From contig JAZADL010000019.1 of the NCBI GenBank assembly GCA_036123635.1, forward strand, positions 1-14,491: a DNA stretch of 14,491 bases. The letters are read 5' to 3'. The stretch is from UBA9410 sp036123635. GTDB taxonomy: Bacteria; Actinomycetota; Acidimicrobiia; Acidimicrobiales; MedAcidi-G1. The translations under genes were made by a program, and so were the position numbers. The notes under the pieces are model-generated. The model had not been told where the DNA came from. It was given only the letters and a program-made list of their open reading frames with translations, and made no database searches. Of the stretch, positions 5,976 to 12,849 are shown piece by piece (position 1 is the stretch's first letter; the number at the start of each line of letters is the position of its first letter).

Positions 5976-8119
5976 CCGTGACCACCACAGCCAAAAAACC
6001 CACCACAGCCAAAAAACCCACCACAGCCAAAAAACCCACCACAGCCAAAAAACCCACCACAGCCAAAAAGGGTGACGCAAAGGGGTCTGGTAACGGTTAC
6101 GACGCCGACGCCATCCAGACTCTCGAGGGTCTGGAAGCGGTCCGCAAGCGGCCCGGCATGTACATCGGCGGCACGGGCCCCTCCGGTCTGATGCACCTGG
6201 TCTGGGAACTTGTGGACAACGCCGTCGACGAGGCCTCGGCCGGCTTCGCCGACCGGATCGAGATCACCTTGCACCGCGACCAATCGGTCGAGGTGTCCGA
6301 CAACGGTCGGGGCATCCCTATCGACCGGCACGCCAAGCGCAAGGTCTCGGCCCTAGAGGTCGTGCTGACCGAGCTCCACGCAGGAGGCAAGTTCGGTGGC
6401 GGAGCCTACGGGGCCTCAGGGGGCCTTCACGGGGTCGGCGCCTCAGTGGTCAACGCTCTGTCCAGCAAGCTGGTGGCTCAGGTGGACCGGGACGGCCATA
6501 CCTACGAGCTGGCCTTTCGGGAGCGGGTGGCCGGGCAGTTTTCCGGATCCTCGTTCACCGCCGGCCACCAGCTCACGAAGGTCAAGCGAATCTCAAAGAA
6601 CAAGACGGGAACCCGAATCCGCTTTTGGGCTGATCGGGACGTCTTTGACGCCGATGCCCGAGTAGACACCGAAGAGGTCCACCAACGAGTCGTTCAGGCG
6701 TGTTTCCTGGTTCCCGGTGTAAAAATCCGGGTGATCGACAAGCGGGCCGGAGCCTCCTCGGATCCGTTCGAATTCGTGTCCCGGGGAGGCTTGGCCGACC
6801 TGGTCGATCACCTCTCTACCGGCGAAAACGCCTGCGAGGTCATCGCCCTGTCAGGCATAGACACCTTCACCGAACGGGTCCCGGTGGACGGCAAGATGCG
6901 CGACGTCGAACGGGAATGCACCGTAGAGGTGGCCGTACGGTGGGTGAAGGGCTATGACACCTGCCTGGAATCGTTCGTCAACACCATCCCCACGGTCCAG
7001 GGGGGAACCCACACCGCCGGGTTCGACCGAGCTCTAACTCGCGCGGTCAACGACGTCCTCCTGAAAGACACCCGGAAGTTGGCCAAGCTAGCCAAGGAGA
7101 ACAAGCACCGGGCCACCAAGGAAGACGTCCAGGAGGGCATGGTGGCGGCGTGCAAGGTGGTCTTCCCTGAACCCCAGTTCCGAGGCCAGACCAAGCAGGA
7201 GCTGGGAACCCCGGCCATCGAGAAGATCGTCTACGACGTGGTGAAACAGGGCATCACTGACTGGTTCTCGGGAAGCGGACCCAAGACCCACATCAATGCG
7301 GTTCGAGACAAGCTGGCCAACGCGGTCATCAACCGGGTGAGTTCCAAGCAACTGCTCGAGACCCGCCGAAAGGCGGCCAGCATGGGGTCCACCGGCATGC
7401 CCGACAAATTGGCCGATTGCCGGACCCACGGACCCGACTCCGAGCTGATCATCGTCGAGGGCGACTCGGCGGCCGGACCAGCCAAGGCGGGACGCAACGC
7501 CGAGTACATGGCCATCCTCCCCCTACGGGGCAAGGTGGTGAACGCGGGCAAGGCCACCCTCAAGCAGGTCCTGGACAACGCCGAGGCCCAGGCACTCTTC
7601 ACCGCCGTGGGTGCCGGATCGGGTCGGGACTTCGACCTGGAATCGGCCCGATACGGCCGCATCGTCATCCTGTGCGACGCCGACGTGGACGGCAGCCACA
7701 TCCGGTGTCTGCTCCTCACTCTCATCCACGAGTACATGCGTCCCCTGCTGGAGGCAGGCCGTGTGTACGCCGCCCAACCGCCCCTCTACACCTGCCGGGT
7801 AGGCGACACCATCCACCGGGCGTTCAGTGATGAGGAACGGGACGAAATTGTGAAGGTGCTAGCCAAAGGGGGCCGCAAACCCGAGAACCTCAAGTGGAAC
7901 CGCTTCAAGGGCTTGGGCGAGATGAACGTCGAGGAACTAGCCGAATGCGCCCTGGACCCAGAGACCCGGATCCTCCGTCAACTCACCATGACCGAGGGAC
8001 GGGAGGCCAAAAAGGCTGCCGATCTCTTCGACGTCTTGATGGGAGCCGATGTGGCCCGAAGACGCGACTACCTGGTGGCCAACAGCAGCCTTCTGAATCC
8101 CGACGCCCTCGATATCTAA
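5969..8119 (+). CDS. parE: DNA topoisomerase IV subunit B (GyrB/ParE family) with lysine-rich repeat tail
   Basis: The 716-aa ATPase subunit partners with ParC to decatenate or relax DNA. Residues about 5-40 form a TTAKKP repeat tail. The GHKL ATPase domain follows, with RKRPGMYIGGTG, LVDNAVDE (81-88), DNGRGIP (111-117) and the ATP lid GGLHGVGASVVNALS. The transducer domain carries the lysine motif QTK (407-409). The TOPRIM domain has EGDSA (497-501) and DADVDG (570-575), the Mg2+ ligands. ARYGRIVILCDADVDGSHIR and VNTIPT..GGTHTAGFDRAL resemble Streptomyces ParE, and there is no E. coli GyrB-type insertion. The start is a GTG overlapping the parC stop: GTG 5969, or GTG 5972 which would give the classic 4-nt GTGA overlap. 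GTG 5978 is also possible. Either overlap implies translational coupling and matched subunit amounts. Confidence 0.95.
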   Translation: MVTVTTTAKKPTTAKKPTTAKKPTTAKKPTTAKKGDAKGSGNGYDADAIQTLEGLEAVRKRPGMYIGGTGPSGLMHLVWELVDNAVDEASAGFADRIEITLHRDQSVEVSDNGRGIPIDRHAKRKVSALEVVLTELHAGGKFGGGAYGASGGLHGVGASVVNALSSKLVAQVDRDGHTYELAFRERVAGQFSGSSFTAGHQLTKVKRISKNKTGTRIRFWADRDVFDADARVDTEEVHQRVVQACFLVPGVKIRVIDKRAGASSDPFEFVSRGGLADLVDHLSTGENACEVIALSGIDTFTERVPVDGKMRDVERECTVEVAVRWVKGYDTCLESFVNTIPTVQGGTHTAGFDRALTRAVNDVLLKDTRKLAKLAKENKHRATKEDVQEGMVAACKVVFPEPQFRGQTKQELGTPAIEKIVYDVVKQGITDWFSGSGPKTHINAVRDKLANAVINRVSSKQLLETRRKAASMGSTGMPDKLADCRTHGPDSELIIVEGDSAAGPAKAGRNAEYMAILPLRGKVVNAGKATLKQVLDNAEAQALFTAVGAGSGRDFDLESARYGRIVILCDADVDGSHIRCLLLTLIHEYMRPLLEAGRVYAAQPPLYTCRVGDTIHRAFSDEERDEIVKVLAKGGRKPENLKWNRFKGLGEMNVEELAECALDPETRILRQLTMTEGREAKKAADLFDVLMGADVARRRDYLVANSSLLNPDALDI
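5984..6070 (+). repeat. 18-bp tandem repeat, about 4.8 copies, in the 5' end of parE
   Basis: The unit ACCACAGCCAAAAAACCC occurs four times without a mismatch from 5984 to 6055. A fifth, shortened copy runs to 6070 with one change (AAG for AAA). Each unit encodes TTAKKP. The copies are identical even at silent positions, which points to recent expansion or ongoing gene conversion. The runs of six A could also slip during replication or transcription. The copy number keeps the frame because the unit is a multiple of three. Confidence 0.97.
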
Positions 8120-8129
8120 GACCTGTCCG

Positions 8130-8957
8130 ATGCCAGACCTCCCTCGCTCCTTCTCTCCCTCGTCGGCTGGCCTCTGGAAGCAGTGCCCACGACGGTGGCG
8201 GTACCGCTACGTCGAGAAGCTTCCCGACCCTCCGGGAATCCCCGCCCTGATAGGCACCTTCGCCCACCGCGTTCTAGAACTCCTGTGCGACGAGCCGGCT
8301 ACCGACCGCACGGTGGACCGGGCCCGGGAACTAGCCGGTCAGGCCTGGCCAGAAACGGCAATCAACCCCGACTTCGTGGCCCTAGGCCTTGACGACCGCC
8401 AAGTCCACGACTTCCGCTGGAAGGCCTGGACGGCCATCGAGGGCCTCTGGGCCCTGGAGGACCCAACTGGTGTCGAGGTCCAAGCCACCGAGTGCCGGGT
8501 GACTGCCACGGTGGGCGGCGTGCCCTTCTTCGGCATCGTGGACCGCCTAGACAAGGACGGTGATGGCTTGGTGATCACCGACTACAAGTCGGGTAAGGCC
8601 CCTAGGAGCGTTGACCGACCGAAATCCCTCGACCAGGTCCTGCTCTACGCAGCAGCCGTCGAGGACAGCATGGGCGAGCGTCCAGATCGGGCCCGCCTCC
8701 TCTACCTTGGCGCCGAGATCCTGGAGACCGCCGTTTCCGATGACCTTCTGGCCGACACCACCAGCCGCTTCGCCGAAGCCTGGCACGAGGTCGGTGCGGC
8801 CTGCTCCAACGACCGTTTCAATACCCGCCCGGGACCCCTGTGTGGCTGGTGCCCCTACGCGGACCTCTGTGACGACGGACGAGCCGAGGTGGAGCGACGG
8901 GTGAGCGCCGGGCGCATGCGCGACGACGCTCCGGCGCGTGCCCTGCTCGGCCTCTGA
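8130..8957 (+). CDS. RecB-type PD-(D/E)XK nuclease with putative 4Fe-4S cluster
   Basis: The 275-aa protein is a stand-alone nuclease domain of the RecB/AddB/Cas4 type (PDDEXK_1). The order of motifs fits the family: SPSSAGLWKQCPRRWRYRY (N-terminal helix with Cys19), LIGTFAHRVLE (His46), FFGIVDRLD (metal-binding Asp138), DYKSGK (Asp151 and Lys153), and LDQVLLYAAAVE (QxxxY-like motif at about 169-173). A C-terminal CGWCPYADLC supplies Cys238, Cys241 and Cys247. With Cys19 these make the C-x(n)-CxxC-x5-C set that binds 4Fe-4S in AddB and related nucleases. No helicase domain is present. It probably works in DNA repair or end processing. Its ATG lies 10 bp after the parE stop without an obvious Shine-Dalgarno sequence, so it is probably the last gene of the parC-parE transcript. 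Confidence 0.86.
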   Translation: MPDLPRSFSPSSAGLWKQCPRRWRYRYVEKLPDPPGIPALIGTFAHRVLELLCDEPATDRTVDRARELAGQAWPETAINPDFVALGLDDRQVHDFRWKAWTAIEGLWALEDPTGVEVQATECRVTATVGGVPFFGIVDRLDKDGDGLVITDYKSGKAPRSVDRPKSLDQVLLYAAAVEDSMGERPDRARLLYLGAEILETAVSDDLLADTTSRFAEAWHEVGAACSNDRFNTRPGPLCGWCPYADLCDDGRAEVERRVSAGRMRDDAPARALLGL

Positions 8958-8973
8958 CTGAGAAGGTTCAGTC
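8956..8973. terminator. Candidate bidirectional terminator hairpin between convergent genes
   Basis: GACTGA, loop GAAGGT, TCAGTC is a perfect 6-bp inverted repeat filling the 10-bp gap between the nuclease gene and the small membrane-protein gene, and it includes parts of both stop codons. It has no T-run, so it could act as a weak or Rho-assisted terminator on both strands, or be chance. Confidence 0.35.
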
Positions 8974-9297
8974 GACCCGGCGGCGTCGTCGCCACAGCAC
9001 CAGCATCAGGGCCACCAAGGCCACCGCCCCCAGTACCCCGAACCGGTGCAGCAGGTCAGCCCGTTCGTCGGTCATCTCCACTGGCGGGGTCTCGAACGGT
9101 CGCAAGCCATCGTCCGCCGAATCGGCCGGCGGTGGATCCTCCACCACCTCGACGGTTACCTCGGGATCGACCTCGACGGAAATTTCGGATGGGACCGGCC
9201 CGCCATCAACCACCGGAACGGCCTCCAACAGACTGTCCACCGGACTATCGGTAGTGGGCCGTGGTCGGGCGCGCCGAGCCTGCGGGTCGTAAGCCAT
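8968..9297 (-). CDS. Small acidic protein with C-terminal membrane anchor, coupled to ParA
   Basis: I do not recognise a family for this 109-aa protein. Residues 1-80 are low-complexity, rich in Pro, Asp, Glu and Val, and probably disordered; the first 14 residues are basic (Arg-rich). One hydrophobic segment (about 86-102, FGVLGAVALVALMLVLW) is followed by RRRRRVD. This gives a C-tail anchor with the acidic part and the arginines on opposite sides, or a short reverse anchor. By the positive-inside rule the five Arg should be cytoplasmic, which would put the acidic region outside. No N-terminal signal peptide is seen, so the topology is uncertain. The ATG shares one base with the stop of the upstream ParA gene (TGATG), so the two are almost certainly translated together. 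A role with ParA is inferred from this coupling only. Confidence 0.75.
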   Translation of the reverse strand: MAYDPQARRARPRPTTDSPVDSLLEAVPVVDGGPVPSEISVEVDPEVTVEVVEDPPPADSADDGLRPFETPPVEMTDERADLLHRFGVLGAVALVALMLVLWRRRRRVD

Positions 9298-10115
9298 CAG
9301 GCCACAGCCTCAACCGGGGTACCGGCCAGTCCATCGGAAAGCGGCAACCGGTCCAGGAGTGCGTCGAACTCTGCTGCCGCCTCAGCTGCCCCGGGTCGGC
9401 GCCCCAGAGCGTGGACTGGAAGAGACCGAGCTGCCGCCTCGGTAACGGCAGCTCGGAGATGGACGGGCGGCAGACACCGTCCCGGGTACGCCTCGCCCAA
9501 CTGTTCATGCCAGTAACGGCCATCCCGGGTCCGACCCAAACGGTTCACGGAGATCCCGACAAGGTTGGGTCGCCCGTCGGGGCGTCGTAGACGAATGCGG
9601 TCAATGGTCTGGACCATCCGAGCGACACCGTCCACAGCCCACGCACCCGGTTCGGTTACAAGAAGCACCGCGTCAACAGCGAACAGAGCGTTGACGGTGA
9701 GTAGGCCCAGTGAGGGCGGGCAGTCAACAAGGACTAGGTCGTGGTCGATCCCGGCCCCGCCCCTGAGAGCCAGGGCCAACCGATCCTGGGCTCCCAGCGG
9801 GTCGGTGGCCAGTTGCGGCTCGCGTACGGCCAGGTCCGGCGAAGAGGCCACTAGATCTGGCACCGGGCCGAGATCGGATGGCCACGCGCTGGGTTCCACC
9901 TCCGACGCCAGACCACCGGGGCGTTCTTCGGCCAACACCCGGTCCACCCCGGGACCAGGTTCGAACACTCCAAGGCCCGTGGTGGCGTTACCTTGCGGGT
10001 CCAGGTCCACGACGAGGACGGCCAGGCCCCGAGCCGAGGCAGCCGAAGCCAGTCCCAATACCACGGTGGTCTTTCCGACCCCGCCCTTCTGGTTCACTAC
10101 GGCCACCGCGACCAT
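9297..10115 (-). CDS. ParA-family ATPase (orphan, no ParB in window)
   Basis: The 272-aa ATPase belongs to the ParA/MinD/Soj family, which dimerises on ATP and moves or positions DNA or protein cargo. The deviant Walker A is KGGVGKTT, with signature Lys10 and P-loop Lys15. VDLDPQGNAT (36-45) and VDCPPSLGLLTVNAL (130-144) complete the nucleotide site. NLVGISVNRLGRTRDG matches the usual ParA segment. The protein begins directly at the ATPase domain and has no N-terminal helix-turn-helix, so it is the short chromosomal type. No ParB or ScpA gene lies beside it; instead the next gene encodes a small tail-anchored protein with overlapping stop and start. It may segregate chromosomes, or position another cargo as orphan ParAs do. 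The ATG follows TAGGTT by 6 nt with no Shine-Dalgarno sequence. Confidence 0.92.
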   Translation of the reverse strand: MVAVAVVNQKGGVGKTTVVLGLASAASARGLAVLVVDLDPQGNATTGLGVFEPGPGVDRVLAEERPGGLASEVEPSAWPSDLGPVPDLVASSPDLAVREPQLATDPLGAQDRLALALRGGAGIDHDLVLVDCPPSLGLLTVNALFAVDAVLLVTEPGAWAVDGVARMVQTIDRIRLRRPDGRPNLVGISVNRLGRTRDGRYWHEQLGEAYPGRCLPPVHLRAAVTEAAARSLPVHALGRRPGAAEAAAEFDALLDRLPLSDGLAGTPVEAVA

Positions 10116-10121
10116 GGCGGC

Positions 10122-10127
10122 AACCTA
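10122..10127 (-). promoter_or_regulatory. Candidate leaderless promoter (-10) of the ParA gene
   Basis: On the minus strand TAGGTT is followed by exactly 6 nt (GCCGCC) and the ATG. Transcription would begin at the start codon. The CCGG extension seen at four other sites is absent here (GGGT precedes TAGGTT). Confidence 0.5.
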
Positions 10128-10197
10128 ACCCACGGCGCCCGGTCCACCGGGTCCCCTCGGACCCCGCGGCTGGTCCTCCGGAGCGGCCCCTCAGCCG

Positions 10198-10207
10198 CCG
10201 GTACGAT
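10198..10207 (+). promoter_or_regulatory. Candidate leaderless promoter (-10) of mutM
   Basis: CCGGTACGAT is followed by exactly 6 nt (AGGGCG) and the GTG start of mutM. TACGAT is a good -10. The AGGG between could also serve as a weak ribosome site, but its spacing of 2 nt is too short. No good -35 is seen 17 nt upstream. Confidence 0.5.
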
Positions 10208-10213
10208 AGGGCG

Positions 10214-11035
10214 GTGCCCGAGCTCCCCGAGGTCGAGACGGTACGCCGGCAACTCGATCCGCTTATCCGGGGGGCTGTCGTGGTCGCCGGGCGGTCCCAC
10301 CCTTCGGCAAAGTTTGCCTCGGCCCCGAACGCCGTCGGCCACCAGTTCTCTGGCGTGAACCGTCGGGGCAAGTACCTACTGTTGAGCCTGGAACCGGTCG
10401 TCTCCCCGGGTCGGGTACCGCTGGAACTGGTCGTCCACCTCGGGATGACCGGAGCTCTCTACGTAGATCCCTCTCCACCCATCGACCCTTACGCACGGGC
10501 CGAATGGGAACTGGACGACGGTCGCTGGCTCTGGTTCCGAGACGTCCGACGGTTCGGGCGTACGGTGGTGGTCCTACGGGGTGACCACCAGTTGTTACCG
10601 ACCCTCCGGGATCTGGGACCAGAACCTTTCGACCCAGCCCTGACCGGAGCGTCCTTCTACCGGGCCCTGGTTGGCAGCCGTCGCCGGGTCAAGACACAAC
10701 TCCTGTCCCAGCGCATCGTTGCCGGAGTCGGAAACATCTACGCAGACGAGGCTCTCTGGCGGGCCGGCATCTACCCCGGGACCCGACGGGTCGGACCCGA
10801 ACGCGCTACCCGCCTCCTCAGCCACCTCCGGGACGTTCTGACCGAGGCACTGGACCACGGGGGAACCACCCTGCGCGACTACCGGACCCCGGACCGGTCG
10901 ACCGGGTCAAACCAGCACCGGTTGGACTGCTACGGACGTTCCGGACTCCCCTGCCGAGAATGCGGTGGGCTACTGACCAGTCGACCGATCGATCAGCGGA
11001 CCACCACCTGGTGTCCTACCTGTCAGGCCCGCTGA
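10214..11035 (+). CDS. mutM: Formamidopyrimidine-DNA glycosylase (Fpg/MutM)
   Basis: This 273-aa base-excision repair enzyme removes 8-oxoguanine and formamidopyrimidines and cuts the strand by beta/delta elimination. The start GTG gives MPELPEVETVRRQL, the invariant N-terminus in which Pro2 becomes the catalytic nucleophile after Met removal and Glu3 assists. The frame is open upstream to 9878, but that part is antisense to the ParA gene and would bury the catalytic Pro. Other landmarks are GKYLLL with Lys53 (E. coli Lys57), HLGMTG, FRDVRRFG (void-filling residues), VAGVGNIYADEALW with Asn174, and the zinc finger CxxC...CxxC (Cys247, Cys250, Cys267, Cys270) with QRTTTWCPTC. All catalytic residues are present. 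It is divergent from parA across 98 bp. Confidence 0.97.
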   Translation: MPELPEVETVRRQLDPLIRGAVVVAGRSHPSAKFASAPNAVGHQFSGVNRRGKYLLLSLEPVVSPGRVPLELVVHLGMTGALYVDPSPPIDPYARAEWELDDGRWLWFRDVRRFGRTVVVLRGDHQLLPTLRDLGPEPFDPALTGASFYRALVGSRRRVKTQLLSQRIVAGVGNIYADEALWRAGIYPGTRRVGPERATRLLSHLRDVLTEALDHGGTTLRDYRTPDRSTGSNQHRLDCYGRSGLPCRECGGLLTSRPIDQRTTTWCPTCQAR

Positions 11036-11095
11036 CCGGGAGGAAGACGGTCTCGGACCCCCTAGGGGTGCCCCAACCGCCGAGCAGTCGACCTC

Positions 11096-11101
11096 TACGC
11101 T
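11096..11101 (+). promoter_or_regulatory. Candidate leaderless promoter (-10) of the DUF3048 gene
   Basis: TACGCT ends 7 nt before the GTG at 11109, and no Shine-Dalgarno sequence lies between. The spacing suggests transcription starting at or next to the start codon. The upstream CCGG element is absent. Confidence 0.4.
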
Positions 11102-11108
11102 CAACCCC

Positions 11109-12821
11109 GTGGATGCCGCCCCCCGACGCCAACTCCGGGCGGTTCTCCCCCTCGCCTTGGCCGTAGTCGCCCTGGCCGCCGTCCCGGCCCTAGCCGGTGC
11201 ATTCGACGAGGAGATTGCTGCCCTCCGGGACGACATTGCCGACCACCATGACCTCATCGGCGACCAGGAGGACCTCATCGAGGACCACCATGGCCTCATC
11301 GGCGACCAGGAGGACCTCATCGAGGACCACCATGACCGAATCTCCGAGTTGGAGGGCGATCTGGTTGACCTGGACCACCAGATTGCTGAAACCGACGACC
11401 TGATCGGCGACGAGGTCACTGAACTCCGGGTCCTGGAGGTGCGCCTCGAACTGTTGGCCGACCGGTTCGCCAGGATCCTGACTTCCCGAGAGGAGCCAGC
11501 CCTCCTCCATCGAACCATGGCTGTCGACGCCTACTTACAGAACAACGAGCGAATGAACGCCGTACTCACCCAATCGGCCCACCTAGCCAACGACGCCCTA
11601 GAAGGCGTCAGGGACCAAATAATTTACGACTCGGTGATCGAGGAGGCCCAGAATCGCCTCGATCTCGTAGACGCTGAACTCCGGCTCGCCGCCGATTCGG
11701 TCCGGGGCCTCCACGCCTTGAGGGTGGAGACCGAGCAGCGGCGGGTCCAGGCCATGGCTGCTCGCTCCGCTACAGAGGACGCTAAGCCGGCCGTCCGGGA
11801 GGCCATCGAGCGCGTTTACGACGACATCGGCGATGCTCGATCGACCATCGCCGACCTGGAGGTCCAGATTCTGGAACTGGAAGCCCAGATCCCGGACCTG
11901 GAGGTCCAGATCCAGGAACTGGAGTCTCAGATCCAGGAATTTGAACGCCTGGACGTCACCCGGACATGGTCCGGCCTGCAAGGAAACGACATCTCACGGC
12001 CCGCCCTGGCCGTCAAAATCGACAACGTGACTCGGGCCCACCCACAGACGGGAATGAACCAAGCTGACGTGGTCTACGAGGAACTGGTGGAGGGTGGAGT
12101 AACGCGGCTGGTGGCCGTTTTCCAGTCCTCCTCCACCGAAACGGTGGGGCCGATCCGGTCGGCCCGGACATCGGATCCGCAATTGCTGTCCGGCTTCGAC
12201 CGACCCCTCTTCGCCTACTCGGGGGCTAATCGGGGAACCCGCCAAGAACTAGCTAACTCGTCGATGGTCGACGTCGGTTACAGCGCTCTCACCGACGACT
12301 ACTGGCGCGATAAGTCCCGTCGGCCACCCCACAACCTCTACGTCTCGCCCGACGCCCTCTGGGCCCACCACGCCGACCGGACAGGAGTCCCCCCGGCACC
12401 GTTCCTTTACCGGCATGTGGGCCAAGCCCACCACCCGGACGCTGAAGAAGCCACCAGGGTGAGCATCGACTTCGGCCTAACCGAGGTCGACTACAAGTGG
12501 GACGGCACCGGCTGGGCCCGCACGCACGGTGGTAACCCTCACGTGGACAACACGGGAACCCGGGTTGCACCAGCCAACGTCGTGGTGCAGTTCATCACCT
12601 ACGGCTGGTCCAAAGCCGACTCCCGATCCCCCGAGGCTCGTACCACGGGCTCGGGAGAAGCCTGGGTGTTCACCGACGGCCACGTAGTCCGAGGCCAGTG
12701 GAGCCGACCCGACGAGGCCCTCCCAGCTGTGTTCACAGCCGACGGAAAGCCCATCCGGCTAACGCCGGGCAATACATGGGTCGCCCTTGCCAAATCAGGA
12801 ACCGCCGACTGGGGGGACTGA
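11109..12821 (+). CDS. Exported coiled-coil protein with C-terminal DUF3048 (YerB-like) domains
   Basis: The 570-aa protein begins with a signal peptide: basic RRQLR, a hydrophobic core (about 11-28) and cleavage probably near ALAGA (28-31). Residues about 33-285 are almost all coiled coil, starting with two 14-residue repeats (45-72) and ending with four LExQIxx heptads (250-277). The middle (115-180: RFARILTS..LLHRTMAVDAYLQNNERMN) recalls the coiled coil of PcsB/EnvC/RipC-type cell-wall hydrolase regulators, by inference only. Residues about 292-425 match DUF3048 (PALAVKIDNVTRAHPQTGMNQADVVYEE, GPIRSARTSD, FAYSGANRG) and 450-565 match its C-terminal partner domain. DUF3048 has no settled function. 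There is no lipobox Cys, unlike many family members. GTG 11109 is chosen because it starts the signal peptide. No peptidase or amidase motif is seen. Confidence 0.88.
   Translation: MDAAPRRQLRAVLPLALAVVALAAVPALAGAFDEEIAALRDDIADHHDLIGDQEDLIEDHHGLIGDQEDLIEDHHDRISELEGDLVDLDHQIAETDDLIGDEVTELRVLEVRLELLADRFARILTSREEPALLHRTMAVDAYLQNNERMNAVLTQSAHLANDALEGVRDQIIYDSVIEEAQNRLDLVDAELRLAADSVRGLHALRVETEQRRVQAMAARSATEDAKPAVREAIERVYDDIGDARSTIADLEVQILELEAQIPDLEVQIQELESQIQEFERLDVTRTWSGLQGNDISRPALAVKIDNVTRAHPQTGMNQADVVYEELVEGGVTRLVAVFQSSSTETVGPIRSARTSDPQLLSGFDRPLFAYSGANRGTRQELANSSMVDVGYSALTDDYWRDKSRRPPHNLYVSPDALWAHHADRTGVPPAPFLYRHVGQAHHPDAEEATRVSIDFGLTEVDYKWDGTGWARTHGGNPHVDNTGTRVAPANVVVQFITYGWSKADSRSPEARTTGSGEAWVFTDGHVVRGQWSRPDEALPAVFTADGKPIRLTPGNTWVALAKSGTADWGD
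11241..11337 (+). repeat. 42-bp direct repeat, two full copies plus a partial third
   Basis: The copies run 11241-11282 and 11283-11324 and differ at a single base (GAC/GGC in DHHD/DHHG). A 13-base partial third copy follows from 11325. Each unit encodes DHHDLIGDQEDLIE, two heptads of coiled coil, so the repeat lengthens the coil in register and places a His-His pair every 14 residues. Confidence 0.95.
11856..11939 (+). repeat. 21-bp (heptad) repeats, four diverged copies
   Basis: Four in-frame 21-bp units encode LEVQILE, LEAQIPD, LEVQIQE and LESQIQE at the end of the coiled coil. Pairs one and three are the most alike at DNA level (CTGGAGGTCCAGAT in both), suggesting a 42-bp duplication of a two-heptad unit. 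Confidence 0.85.
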
Positions 12822-12822
12822 G

Positions 12823-12845
12823 GACCGGCGGACCTCCAGGTCGGT
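12823..12845. terminator. Weak candidate hairpin between convergent DUF3048 and map genes
   Basis: GACC-TCCA-GGTC forms a 4-bp stem that can extend with an outer GACC/GGTC pair across a bulge. It lies in the 28-bp gap between the two stop codons. There is no T-run. It could be a weak bidirectional terminator. Confidence 0.2.
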
Positions 12846-12849
12846 CGGG

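Noticed and set aside
5990..6001. Runs of six A considered as programmed -1 frameshift sites
   Set aside because: In the reading frame the context is GCC AAA AAA CCC, which is not a X XXY YYZ heptamer, and no downstream short product makes sense.
5984..6070. Tandem repeat considered as a CRISPR array or an iteron
   Set aside because: There are no spacers, the 18-bp units are directly adjacent and in frame within a coding sequence, and each encodes TTAKKP.
5558..6331. Minus-strand frames with repeated FWLWWV/FLAVVG or FGCGG segments across the parE repeat
   Set aside because: They are reverse-complement readings of the 18-bp repeat in parE; no start signal or family likeness supports them.
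9878..10213. N-terminal extension of the MutM frame
   Set aside because: It is antisense to the ParA gene, and Fpg must begin with MPELPEVE because Pro2 is the nucleophile.
11057..11069. ACCCC-CTA-GGGGT palindrome after mutM considered as a terminator
   Set aside because: The stem is only 5 bp with no U-tract, and it lies 27 bp before the next gene's promoter box; not enough to call.
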